Source: [Candidatus Thermochlorobacteriaceae] bacterium GBChlB (GTDB taxonomy: Bacteria > Bacteroidota > Chlorobiia > Chlorobiales > Thermochlorobacteraceae). Taken from it: a DNA stretch of 64,000 bases. The notes under the pieces are model-generated. The model did not search any database. It worked only from the letters and a program-made list of their open reading frames with translations, and was not told the origin of the DNA. Location: the NCBI GenBank assembly GCA_000724175.1, contig JPGV01000037.1, forward strand, positions 1 to 64,000, written 5' to 3'. A program made the position numbers and the translations under genes. Position 1 is the stretch's first letter. Every line of letters begins with the position of its first letter. Below are positions 9,098 to 17,079 of this stretch, piece after piece.

Positions 9098-10981
9098 ATG
9101 GCAAAACAAAAATCCACACCGCCAAAAAACCAAACAAAACTTTCTACTGCGACAAAAACGTATCCGAAATGGTTTTACGTTGTGCTGGTCTTTATTCCGA
9201 TTGCCTTTTTCGCATTGCTGGAGCTTGGGCTTCGTGCGTTTAACTATGGCAACGCTTACGACGTCTTTGTGCCGTCTGCTTCAACTCCGTCGCGCCTCGT
9301 GCTCAATCCTGAATTGCCGTTCAAGTATTTTCGCGGAATGTCTGCACCGCCGACCGTTATTCCCGACGAGTTCGACCGTGTTAAATCGCCTGACGCACTG
9401 CGCGTATTTATTTTCGGTGAAAGCTCGACCGCAGGCTACCCGTATCCATACACGGTCTCGTTTCCTGCCTACTTGCGTCGCGCGTTGGAAAGCCTGTATC
9501 CGAATAAGAAAATCGAGGTTGTTAACTTCGGCATCGCCGCCGTTTGCACCTATACGATTAGGGACATCGCCGAAGCATCGGTTCATCACTCGCCCGACTT
9601 GGTGATATTCTACAACGGACATAACGAATACTATGGCGTGTTAGGTGTAGGTTCATCGGTGCGTTTCGGCAGTTCGCGCGTCGTTACAAATTTGCTCTTG
9701 ATGCTCCAATCATCGCGCTTGTTTCAGTTGATTCAAAACAGCATCGGCGGCATGGCAAAACTGGCAACTCCAGAAGAAGGTGCGACATTAATGTCGCGCG
9801 TTGTTGGCGAAAGTGCGATTGCCTATCAATCGGACGCATATCAGCGCGGACTTGACCAATACGACGCCAATATGCGCCAGATGCTTCAACTTTTTGGCGA
9901 GAAACGCATTCCTGTTGTTTTAGGAAAACTCGTCTCAAATTTAAAAGACCAAAAGCCGTTTGTCTCACTTACCGAAACGCCCAATGCTGACGCTGCATTT
10001 GAGTCGGCACGCGCCGCACTTGCGAAGAAAGATACGGTGGAATCCAAACGTCTTTTTCTCCTGGCGAAAGATTTAGATGGCTTGCGGTTTCGCGCTCCCG
10101 AAGCCATGAACGAGCGCATTGAGTCGCTCGCCAAAGAGTTTGGTGCGGCAATCGCGTCGCTCGATCAAATTTTTTCAATGCAATCGCCGCAGGGCATCGT
10201 CGGCGATAACTTGATGTGCGATCACCTTCACCCGACCGTCGCAGGCTATCAATTGATGGGAAAGTCCCTGTTGGAAACGGCGTTGTCGCATCGGCTTTTG
10301 CCCGCAGGCGCATGGTCAATCCCGCTTGATTCTTTGCATTGCTTGACACTTGCGTCGTTGCCGTATTCGCCGCTCGATGAACAGGTAGCGAGCATTCGCT
10401 TGGCTATTTTGAAAAACTCTTATCCGTTTGTGCCGAAAGGCCAGCCGAATTTTTTTTTGCGAAATTTCAAGCCAACGTCGTTTTTGGAGTCACTGGCGTT
10501 GAATGTCTTGCAGGAAAAAGTGATGTATGATGTAGCGCATTTGCAAGCGGCGGAGCGCAGTATGGCGCAAGGCGATACAGTGGCGTCTCGTCAAGAGTTG
10601 GAATCGCTCACTGCGAAGTTCCCGCTCAATGAACCTGTTTGGAGCAACGCCGCGCGCGTGTTGATGAAGCAGCAGCGTTACGACTTAGCGTTGAGATACT
10701 TTCTAAGAGCCGCCGCCTTGAAACCAACGGCGTATTCAACGAAGTGGATTGGTCAAATTCTGCTGACGCAAAACAACGCAAAAGATGCGGCCAGATATTT
10801 GGAGCAAAGTATCTCGCTCGGCAGCGCGAAGGACGCGCAGGTGTATTACAATCTCGCTGGCGCGTATTACAACCTCAACCAACTCGATAAGACGATGAAC
10901 GCGCTCAAAACATGCTTGGAACTCGCGCCGACTTATCCTAATGCGAAACGTTTTTACGAGCAACTGCGCGCCGAACAGTGA
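9098..10981 (+). CDS. Membrane-anchored SGNH-hydrolase protein with C-terminal TPR repeats
   Basis: About 627 residues. A basic N-terminus is followed by one membrane helix (about 27-47). The central part resembles SGNH/GDSL hydrolases: VFIFGESSTAGYPYP (Ser block, about 104-118), VVNFGIAAV, VIFYNGHNEYYG (Asn/His block) and CDHLHPTVAGY (Asp-His pair, about 374-377). The last 130 residues form TPR-like helices (FLRAAALKPTAYSTKWIGQIL, YYNLAGAYYNLNQLDKTMNAL). Likely a periplasm-facing esterase or acyl-transfer protein acting on an envelope polymer; substrate unknown. The ATG at 9098 is preferred over a TTG at 9038. The stop abuts the convergent ispG stop with no spacer. Confidence 0.75.
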   Translation: MAKQKSTPPKNQTKLSTATKTYPKWFYVVLVFIPIAFFALLELGLRAFNYGNAYDVFVPSASTPSRLVLNPELPFKYFRGMSAPPTVIPDEFDRVKSPDALRVFIFGESSTAGYPYPYTVSFPAYLRRALESLYPNKKIEVVNFGIAAVCTYTIRDIAEASVHHSPDLVIFYNGHNEYYGVLGVGSSVRFGSSRVVTNLLLMLQSSRLFQLIQNSIGGMAKLATPEEGATLMSRVVGESAIAYQSDAYQRGLDQYDANMRQMLQLFGEKRIPVVLGKLVSNLKDQKPFVSLTETPNADAAFESARAALAKKDTVESKRLFLLAKDLDGLRFRAPEAMNERIESLAKEFGAAIASLDQIFSMQSPQGIVGDNLMCDHLHPTVAGYQLMGKSLLETALSHRLLPAGAWSIPLDSLHCLTLASLPYSPLDEQVASIRLAILKNSYPFVPKGQPNFFLRNFKPTSFLESLALNVLQEKVMYDVAHLQAAERSMAQGDTVASRQELESLTAKFPLNEPVWSNAARVLMKQQRYDLALRYFLRAAALKPTAYSTKWIGQILLTQNNAKDAARYLEQSISLGSAKDAQVYYNLAGAYYNLNQLDKTMNALKTCLELAPTYPNAKRFYEQLRAEQ

Positions 10982-13078
10982 TTACACCGACGCGGTTTCT
11001 TGAGCAACATCATTTGGCTCTTTCCACTTGTTGTGGCGCTTTATCAACTCGACCAATCGGTCGACCGCTTCGGTTTCGGGAATGTGGCGCTCGACGACTT
11101 CTTTGCCAACATACAAACTTATCTCGCCAACGCCTGTGCCGACGTAGCCGAAGTCTGCATCTGCCATTTCGCCAGGACCGTTCACAATGCATCCCATAAT
11201 GCCGATTTTCAGCCCTTTCAGATGTGCGGTTCGCGCTTTGATTTTCGCCGTCGTCGTTTCCAAATCGAACAGCGTTCTGCCGCACGACGGACACGAAATA
11301 AATTCCGTCTTCGTCATTCGGTAACGTGTGGCTTGCAAAATGTTGTAGACCAAATTCAGTTCATCGCCGCGTGTGAGAGCCGAGGTCAAGGCAACCGCAT
11401 CGCCAATGCCGTCGCACAGCAGCGAGCCAAGCTGAATAGACGCCTCAACAAGTGCGGCAACATCCATCGTCGAGTTTGGAATTTTCATGTCGGACGGAGC
11501 TATGCTTGTGGCGTCATATCGAAGCACAATTGGATAACGCACATTGGCTTTCTCAAATGCAGCGCAAAGCCGTCGATACGAAAAAATCATCTCTGGCGCC
11601 TGAATCGAGAACATCGCGTTTTGCAGTCCGACGGCGTGGCACTTTTCAGCAATGCGCGTGAGGATTTCAGCAATTGCCACGTCGCTTGCGTTTTCTTTCA
11701 CAAATGAAAACTCAATTGCCGTTGTGCCAACAAGGTCTTTAAGCGAGTGTTTCTCGAGCGGTTCGCCTTCAACAATGTCGAGGCGAATTTTCTCGACGCG
11801 GTTCATCAACGCTTTTGCAACCGCCGTGTCGTTGGTTGAAACCGAGAGCACAGGCGACACAAATTTTTCATCAAGGGTTTTTCGAATTTTCTCAAATGCC
11901 TCCGCCGACTCGATGGAGAGGTTGGTGAACTCCGACTTTACGCCTTCGGCGAGAAATGGCTTGGCGGAATAGACGATTTCATTCACAACGCTTTGAACAT
12001 TGTCTAGTGGCTCTCGCACACTGAGTTCGACGCGCGGAACGGCGTCGCCGCCAATATCGAGTCCGCCAACGGAAATTTTCGTTGTCGCTCGCCGCTTGAA
12101 CTCAAACGGGTTATACGGTGGCTCTTCGACTCCGTCGCTTGTTGGTCGTATGAGCTGATTGATGGGTTGAAAAATGTTCTCGCCGCGCAGCTTGGTTCGA
12201 TTGTTGTATTTCCTGACGAGTTGGTAGCCGATTTCAACTTCGCGCACAGGGTCTTCGGTCAATGAGACGCGAATCGTGTCGCCAAGTCCGTCCTCCAACA
12301 GCGAGCCAATGCCGATGGCCGACTTCACGCGCCCTTCTTCACCGTCGCCTGCTTCGGTAACGCCCAAGTGCAAAGGATACGCATACTTCAATTCTTTATC
12401 GGCTTTCTCGACGAGCAATCGATAGGCCTGAATCATCACTTGTGGATTTGAGGACTTCATCGAGAAAATGAAATCGTAGTAACCATACTGTTCGCAGATG
12501 CGGGCGAACTCTAAGGCAGACTCGACCATGCCAAGCGGCGTGTCGCCGTAGCGGTTCATAATTCTGTCCGAGAGCGAGCCGTGATTTGTGCCGATGCGCA
12601 TGGAGCGACCGTATTCTTTGCATTTCAAGACGAGCGGTTTGAAGTCGTCGTGAATGCGTGCCAGTTCATCGTTGTACTCAGCGTCAGTGTATTCGCGCAC
12701 AGCGAATTTTTTACGGTCGGCGTAATTGCCCGGGTTGATGCGGACGTTCTCGACAAACTCAGCCGCTTTCATGGCGGCGTTGGGCGTAAAGTGAATATCT
12801 GCCACCAACGGCGTCTGAATCCCCATTTTCCGAAGCGTTGCGCTGATGTGCTTCAGGTTTTCGGCTTCCTTCATTGAAGGCGCGGTGATGCGGATGATCT
12901 CGCAGCCAGCTTCATACAGGCGGCGGCACTGTTCAACCGTTGCGGCGGTGTCCATCGTGTCGGTCGTTGTCATTGACTCAACGCGAATCGGATTCATTCC
13001 GCCCAGCTTGATGATGCCGAAGCCGACTTCAACGGTCTTGCGGCGCGAATATGTAAAAACGCTTCTGGTGTATGGCAT
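10982..13078 (-). CDS. ispG: 4-hydroxy-3-methylbut-2-enyl diphosphate synthase, three-domain form
   Basis: IspG/GcpE makes HMBPP from MEcPP in the MEP isoprenoid pathway with a [4Fe-4S] cluster. At 698 residues it is the long form with a central insert (about 270-560), as found in Bacteroidota/Chlorobiota, chlamydiae and plants; the usual bacterial enzyme is about 370 residues. The N-terminal barrel is clear (GGMNPIRVESMTTTDT, VADIHFTPNAAM, GTNHGSLSDRIMNRYGD). Cluster ligands are in CPSCGRT (Cys596, Cys599) and MGCIVNGPGE (Cys630, with Glu637). It lies 5 bases downstream of the methyltransferase gene, likely one transcript. Confidence 0.97.
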   Translation of the reverse strand: MPYTRSVFTYSRRKTVEVGFGIIKLGGMNPIRVESMTTTDTMDTAATVEQCRRLYEAGCEIIRITAPSMKEAENLKHISATLRKMGIQTPLVADIHFTPNAAMKAAEFVENVRINPGNYADRKKFAVREYTDAEYNDELARIHDDFKPLVLKCKEYGRSMRIGTNHGSLSDRIMNRYGDTPLGMVESALEFARICEQYGYYDFIFSMKSSNPQVMIQAYRLLVEKADKELKYAYPLHLGVTEAGDGEEGRVKSAIGIGSLLEDGLGDTIRVSLTEDPVREVEIGYQLVRKYNNRTKLRGENIFQPINQLIRPTSDGVEEPPYNPFEFKRRATTKISVGGLDIGGDAVPRVELSVREPLDNVQSVVNEIVYSAKPFLAEGVKSEFTNLSIESAEAFEKIRKTLDEKFVSPVLSVSTNDTAVAKALMNRVEKIRLDIVEGEPLEKHSLKDLVGTTAIEFSFVKENASDVAIAEILTRIAEKCHAVGLQNAMFSIQAPEMIFSYRRLCAAFEKANVRYPIVLRYDATSIAPSDMKIPNSTMDVAALVEASIQLGSLLCDGIGDAVALTSALTRGDELNLVYNILQATRYRMTKTEFISCPSCGRTLFDLETTTAKIKARTAHLKGLKIGIMGCIVNGPGEMADADFGYVGTGVGEISLYVGKEVVERHIPETEAVDRLVELIKRHNKWKEPNDVAQETASV

Positions 13079-13083
13079 AGTAA

Positions 13084-13941
13084 CTACTGTTTTTGTGCAA
13101 CAATGTTAATGGTCGTCGCAAATGACGGGAACCACGAATTAAACCTTTTAGCAAACCCTGACTCGCCTTCGCCGCGGTTATAGAGCAGAAGTTTGTAGCC
13201 TTTTTTCGCAAAATACTTTTTGAACGATTCGGGCTGGCACAAATGCACGACATCATCATCGCCTGATTCAAAATTAATCGTTCCATTTTTCATGCGCGGA
13301 TACACGAGAATCCACTTCGGCTCCGATGAGAACTTCGCTTCAAAATACCAGCCTAACGCGCGAAAAAAGCCGACAATACTTTCTATCAGCGTTTCATATT
13401 GCCAATATCGATGTCGATGTAGAGTCAAGTATTGCAACGCGCGAACTGGGTTGTTGATGCCGCTCCAATTTGGACACTTGATTATCAATACTCCTTTTGG
13501 CTTCAACACCCTGTCCATTTGATTCAAGACGTCTTCGATATCAACAATATGCTCGACGACACAGAGCGACGAGACCGAATCAAAGTAAGCATCGGGAAAC
13601 GGGATGTTCAACCCATCATACTTTATTAGCGATGCATTTTTTGCGGTCAGTTTTTCAAGATAGGCGCTGAGTTGTTCATCGGCAAAAAAATCGCAGCCGA
13701 TAACTTCTTTGTATCCTTTTTCGGCGATGCTTTGTGGGATTTGCCAATTGCCACACCCCAACTCCAAATGCTTGCCAGTCTTGTCAGTCGCAAATCGCTC
13801 AATGAACTCGGCGTAGGTTTGATAGTATCCAGCACGATGGTCGTAGAACCCATACTCTGCTGGTTTATTGGAATAAAATTCTGCCAGTTTGCGCGTGATG
13901 GTTTCTTTTTCGCTTTCAGAATACAGTCGTTTCGGACGCAC
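13084..13941 (-). CDS. Class I SAM-dependent methyltransferase
   Basis: 285 residues. The glycine-rich motif I is HLELGCGNW (about 58-66), followed by an acidic residue (GCDFF) and a motif IV-like segment SLCVVEHIVDIEDVL; post-motif GVLIIKCPNW is also present. The layout matches the Methyltransf_11/25 type used on small molecules or polysaccharide precursors. The target is not readable. It sits between the FtsB/DivIC-like gene and ispG in a minus-strand run with short gaps (16 and 5 bases). Confidence 0.8.
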   Translation of the reverse strand: MRPKRLYSESEKETITRKLAEFYSNKPAEYGFYDHRAGYYQTYAEFIERFATDKTGKHLELGCGNWQIPQSIAEKGYKEVIGCDFFADEQLSAYLEKLTAKNASLIKYDGLNIPFPDAYFDSVSSLCVVEHIVDIEDVLNQMDRVLKPKGVLIIKCPNWSGINNPVRALQYLTLHRHRYWQYETLIESIVGFFRALGWYFEAKFSSEPKWILVYPRMKNGTINFESGDDDVVHLCQPESFKKYFAKKGYKLLLYNRGEGESGFAKRFNSWFPSFATTINIVAQKQ

Positions 13942-13957
13942 GATGGTCGGATATGTT

Positions 13958-14368
13958 TTACTTTAGCTTGTAAATAATTTCGTCTTTGAGCGAGAGGTTG
14001 TATTTCTCGCGGGCGAGTTTTTCAATTGTCTCCAAACTTTTGGCGTTCTCAATTTCCGCTTCAAGTTTAACGGTGCGTTGTTGCTCCGTCAATAGTTCTC
14101 GCTCAAGTTTGTGATGAATGGACTCTTGCCTGATGCGTTGAATAACGCCGTAATCGCCGAACACAACATAGAAGAGCAGCACGGCGAACCCTGTTGCCAT
14201 CACAAGTTTCTGCGGGCTACGCCGCACATTGCGCGCAAATTTTTTGAACCGCGATGCCACACGGGCGCGACGCATAAAATCGCCGTTCACCCACCGCTCG
14301 TGCCGCTCACTATCGACCGCGTTAGCAACCCATGTTTGAATGGTTTTCAGCAAGTTCATTAGGTTCAT
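13958..14368 (-). CDS. FtsB/DivIC-like septum formation protein
   Basis: 136 residues in the divisome protein architecture: a basic cytoplasmic segment, one membrane helix (about 54-72), then a periplasmic coiled coil (QESIHHKLERELLTEQQRTVKLEAEIENA) ending in the typical SLETIEKLAREKYNL motif. Members of this family link FtsL and FtsQ at the division site. The N-terminal cytoplasmic part of about 50 residues is longer than in E. coli FtsB. ATG codons at 14368 and 14359 are both possible starts. Confidence 0.8.
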   Translation of the reverse strand: MNLMNLLKTIQTWVANAVDSERHERWVNGDFMRRARVASRFKKFARNVRRSPQKLVMATGFAVLLFYVVFGDYGVIQRIRQESIHHKLERELLTEQQRTVKLEAEIENAKSLETIEKLAREKYNLSLKDEIIYKLK

Positions 14369-14371
14369 CTT

Positions 14372-14947
14372 TCATGGTTGACCAAAGATACTTTTGACAG
14401 ACACAGAAAATTTCGGTAACCGCTCTGGCGATGCCGTATCCGTTCCCTCTAAAAATCGCGCCAGTTTGTAGCCGCGCGGCGACGGCTCGCGGTAAATTTC
14501 AAGCCGCTTATCCGTCAAGTTTACAATCCACGTCTCTGGAACATTAAATCGCGCATACAGCGACAGTTTGGTTGTTCGGTCATAATTGAGCGTTGTGTCC
14601 GAGACCTCAATCAGCCACAGCACATCTTTCGGCTCAGGATGCGCTTCGGCGTAATCATCGCCTCTGGGCTTGAGTATTAAAATGTCTGGCTCTGGCTGCG
14701 ACCGTTTCCCAAGTCGAATCGGGTGTTGCGTCGAGACCACCGCTTTATCTCCCACTGCCAATATCAGCAGTCGCGTCAGCCGCACAACAGAGGAACTATG
14801 CGGCGTTCCAACGGGACTCATTTCAAAAATCTCTCCTTCAATCAGTTCAACGCGGTCGTCTGCTCGCAAGATGCCAGCGTCGCTCATTTTGTAGTATTCT
14901 TCAATCGTGAAGCGGCGTGGTCTAATTCTTTGCGCGTTGTGAGTCAT
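14372..14947 (-). CDS. Uma2-family (DUF820) PD-(D/E)XK nuclease-like protein
   Basis: 191 residues with the family layout: RRFTIEEYYKMSDAGIL, RVELIEGEIFEMSPVG, then the nuclease-like core PEPDILILKPRGDDY ... VLWLIEVSDTTLNYDRTTKLSLYARFNVPETWIV. Asp in PEPD, Glu in IEVSD and Lys in TTKL fit a PD-(D/E)XK site. The family is expanded in cyanobacteria and some filamentous bacteria; its role is unsettled. Only one copy is in this window. It ends 3 bases before the DivIC-like gene but may be an independent insertion. Confidence 0.85.
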   Translation of the reverse strand: MTHNAQRIRPRRFTIEEYYKMSDAGILRADDRVELIEGEIFEMSPVGTPHSSSVVRLTRLLILAVGDKAVVSTQHPIRLGKRSQPEPDILILKPRGDDYAEAHPEPKDVLWLIEVSDTTLNYDRTTKLSLYARFNVPETWIVNLTDKRLEIYREPSPRGYKLARFLEGTDTASPERLPKFSVSVKSIFGQP

Positions 14948-15011
14948 TGTCGCTGAAAGTTTGTCGAGTGAATTTACGAAATCTCGGCGAGGAATGTTGA
15001 GTCAGGAGAAC

Positions 15012-15629
15012 TTACTTTTCGCCTAATGCCGCAAGTTTGAAACTCTTTCGATGCACAGCGGAACGACCGTACTTACGAATCGCCTCGATGTGTGCAGGAA
15101 CGGGATAGCCGAAATGCGAGTCGAATCCATACTGCGGAAATTCAGTATGAAGTTCTTTCATCAACTTGTCTCGATGCACTTTGGCGACGATTGAGGCAGC
15201 TGCAATGGAAAAAACCTTAGTGTCGCCTTTCACAATAGTTTGATACGAAATCGGCAGTGCGGGCTTGAATCGATGGCCGTCGATAAGCAAGAGTTGCGGC
15301 GTCGGCGACAGCTGTTCAATCGCTTGGTTCATCGCTAAAAACGTGGCTTGAAGAATGTTCACGCGGTCGATTATTTCAGGCTCAACACTGCCGACGCCGA
15401 CGGCCAACGCCGTTTGCCGAATCTCTTGGTCGAGCACTTCGCGCAGGGCGCTATCAAGTCGCTTGGAGTCGCTCACAAACCGCAGGTTGCCGCGCGGCGC
15501 AAAATTCTTTTCAAACATTACTGCCGCAGCAACGACCGCGCCCGCAAGCGGACCACGCCCGACTTCATCGACACCACAGATAAACTCTGTCGTTTTCCAA
15601 AGTTCCCGTTCAAATGCCGTCGTCATCAA
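15012..15629 (-). CDS. rnhB: Ribonuclease HII
   Basis: 205 residues. RNase HII removes ribonucleotides from DNA-RNA hybrids and single misincorporated ribonucleotides. The signature FICGVDEVGRGPLAGAVV gives the catalytic Asp-Glu pair (Asp21, Glu22); the further acidic residue is in LLIDGHRF, and KVFSIAAASIVAKVHRD is the usual conserved helix. Length is normal. Adjacent intergenic DNA upstream (15630-15744) carries an odd pair of inverted repeats. Confidence 0.96.
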   Translation of the reverse strand: MMTTAFERELWKTTEFICGVDEVGRGPLAGAVVAAAVMFEKNFAPRGNLRFVSDSKRLDSALREVLDQEIRQTALAVGVGSVEPEIIDRVNILQATFLAMNQAIEQLSPTPQLLLIDGHRFKPALPISYQTIVKGDTKVFSIAAASIVAKVHRDKLMKELHTEFPQYGFDSHFGYPVPAHIEAIRKYGRSAVHRKSFKLAALGEK

Positions 15630-15671
15630 TGCACAACACTTACATGCTTGAATTTGTTTGTCATCATCGTT

Positions 15672-15734
15672 CCACTATTGTCGCGCTTCATTGGCTTTTG
15701 AATTTATCAGATACCAAACATAGTGGAGCGCGAC
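15672..15734. repeat. Interleaved inverted repeats between der and rnhB
   Basis: CCACTAT (15672-15678) and its complement ATAGTGG (15720-15726), and GTCGCGCT (15680-15687) and its complement AGCGCGAC (15727-15734), occur in the same order on both sides. The two pairs cannot form one nested hairpin; only one stem can form at a time. The 115-base gap holds no gene. The region should include the rnhB promoter. Confidence 0.45.
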
Positions 15735-15744
15735 CGTCAAATGG

Positions 15745-17079
15745 CTACTTTAATCGGAACTGCAGTTCAATCGGGGTGCCGTGAAAGCCGAATTTTTCTC
15801 GGATGAGTTTCTCGACGAATTTTTTATACGGCTCTTCGACGAGCTTGGCATTGCTCGCAAAAAAGCCAAAGAGCGGCGGTTCGGTGGCAAGTTGCGTAAT
15901 GTATTTCACTTTGATTTCCTTGCCCGATTTTGACCACGGCGGCGTGCGCTGAATTTCTGGCAGCAAGACGCGGTTGAGTTCGCTTGTATCAATGCGTCGA
16001 CGGCGCGACTCCCAGACGTCTTTCGCCATATCAACGGCTTTGAAGACGCGCTGTTTCGTCAGGGCAGAAATGAACACAACCGGAATGTAAGACAGGTTTT
16101 TCAATTTCGCGTTCAGCGCCTTTGTGTAAGCGTCGGCAGTGTTCGCGTCCTTCTCGACCATGTCCCATTTGTTAACCGCAATCACCGCGCCGCATTTGCG
16201 CTCTGTCGCCATATTGATAATCTTCAAATCCTGTTTCTCTAATCCTTGTTCGGCATCGAGCAAAATCAACGCGACGTCGGCGCGCTCAATGGCTTTTTCG
16301 GTGCGCACGTTGCTGAAAAACTCCGCGTTCTCTTCGACCCGCGCACGGCGGCGAAGTCCCGCAGTGTCAATCAAAATAAAGTCCTGCCCGTCGCGTCGAA
16401 ATTCTGTATCGACTGAATCGCGCGTCGTGCCAGCAATGTCCGTAACGATTTGTCGCTCCGTGCCTAAGATAGCATTGACGAAACTCGATTTGCCGACATT
16501 CGGTCTGCCAATCACGGCGATTTTAACCTTGTCTTTATGCTCATCGACGCTTTCGATATCGGGAAATGCGGCGACGACATCGTCCAAGAGTTCAGCAACG
16601 CCCATGCCCTGCTGCGCCGAGACAAAATACGGGTTGCCGAGTCCCAAGCGACGGAACGCTTCGGCGTCGCTGCGCTGCGAGTCGCCATCGACTTTATTGA
16701 CGACGAAGAACACTTTTTTCTCATTGAGCCGCTTACGGAGCAGGTCGGCAACTTCGGCGTCTGCACCTGTAATGCCTGACTTTAAATCGACGACGAAGGC
16801 AATCACATCGGCTTCGCTCATTGCAATCAAGGCTTGTTCGCGCACAGCGGCGGCGATTTTTTTGGGCTCGTTGCCTGCCGTTTCATCTGCCCGAGTATAT
16901 CCGCCCGTATCGACCAGCAAGAACGACTTCCCGCACCATTCGCCCTCGAGCGTATTACGGTCGCGCGTTACGCCGGGCATATCGTCAACGATGGCGTGGC
17001 GCTTGCCGACGATACGATTGAACAGCGTTGATTTGCCGACATTCGGTCGACCAACGATTGCGACGACAGGCTTCATCAC
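15745..17079 (-). CDS. der: Ribosome assembly GTPase Der (EngA)
   Basis: 444 residues with two tandem GTPase domains, unique to Der: first P-loop GRPNVGKSTLFNR (about 10-22) with DTGGY and NKVD; second P-loop GRPNVGKSSFVNA (about 191-203) with DTAGLRRR and NKWD. The C-terminal KH-like domain follows (PPWSKSGKEIKVKYITQ, PLFGFFASN, FGFHGTPIELQFR). Der acts in 50S subunit maturation. Two adjacent ATGs make the start 17079 or 17076. The gene begins right after the sbcC stop (17080), so the two are probably co-transcribed. Confidence 0.97.
   Translation of the reverse strand: MMKPVVAIVGRPNVGKSTLFNRIVGKRHAIVDDMPGVTRDRNTLEGEWCGKSFLLVDTGGYTRADETAGNEPKKIAAAVREQALIAMSEADVIAFVVDLKSGITGADAEVADLLRKRLNEKKVFFVVNKVDGDSQRSDAEAFRRLGLGNPYFVSAQQGMGVAELLDDVVAAFPDIESVDEHKDKVKIAVIGRPNVGKSSFVNAILGTERQIVTDIAGTTRDSVDTEFRRDGQDFILIDTAGLRRRARVEENAEFFSNVRTEKAIERADVALILLDAEQGLEKQDLKIINMATERKCGAVIAVNKWDMVEKDANTADAYTKALNAKLKNLSYIPVVFISALTKQRVFKAVDMAKDVWESRRRRIDTSELNRVLLPEIQRTPPWSKSGKEIKVKYITQLATEPPLFGFFASNAKLVEEPYKKFVEKLIREKFGFHGTPIELQFRLK

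Noticed and set aside
8919-9137. Minus-strand open frame of 72 codons (HSERREAK..., NEAPVGSAI)
   Set aside because: It lies over a degenerate inverted repeat, overlaps the SGNH start, and the peptide is of the repeat-derived false-ORF type.
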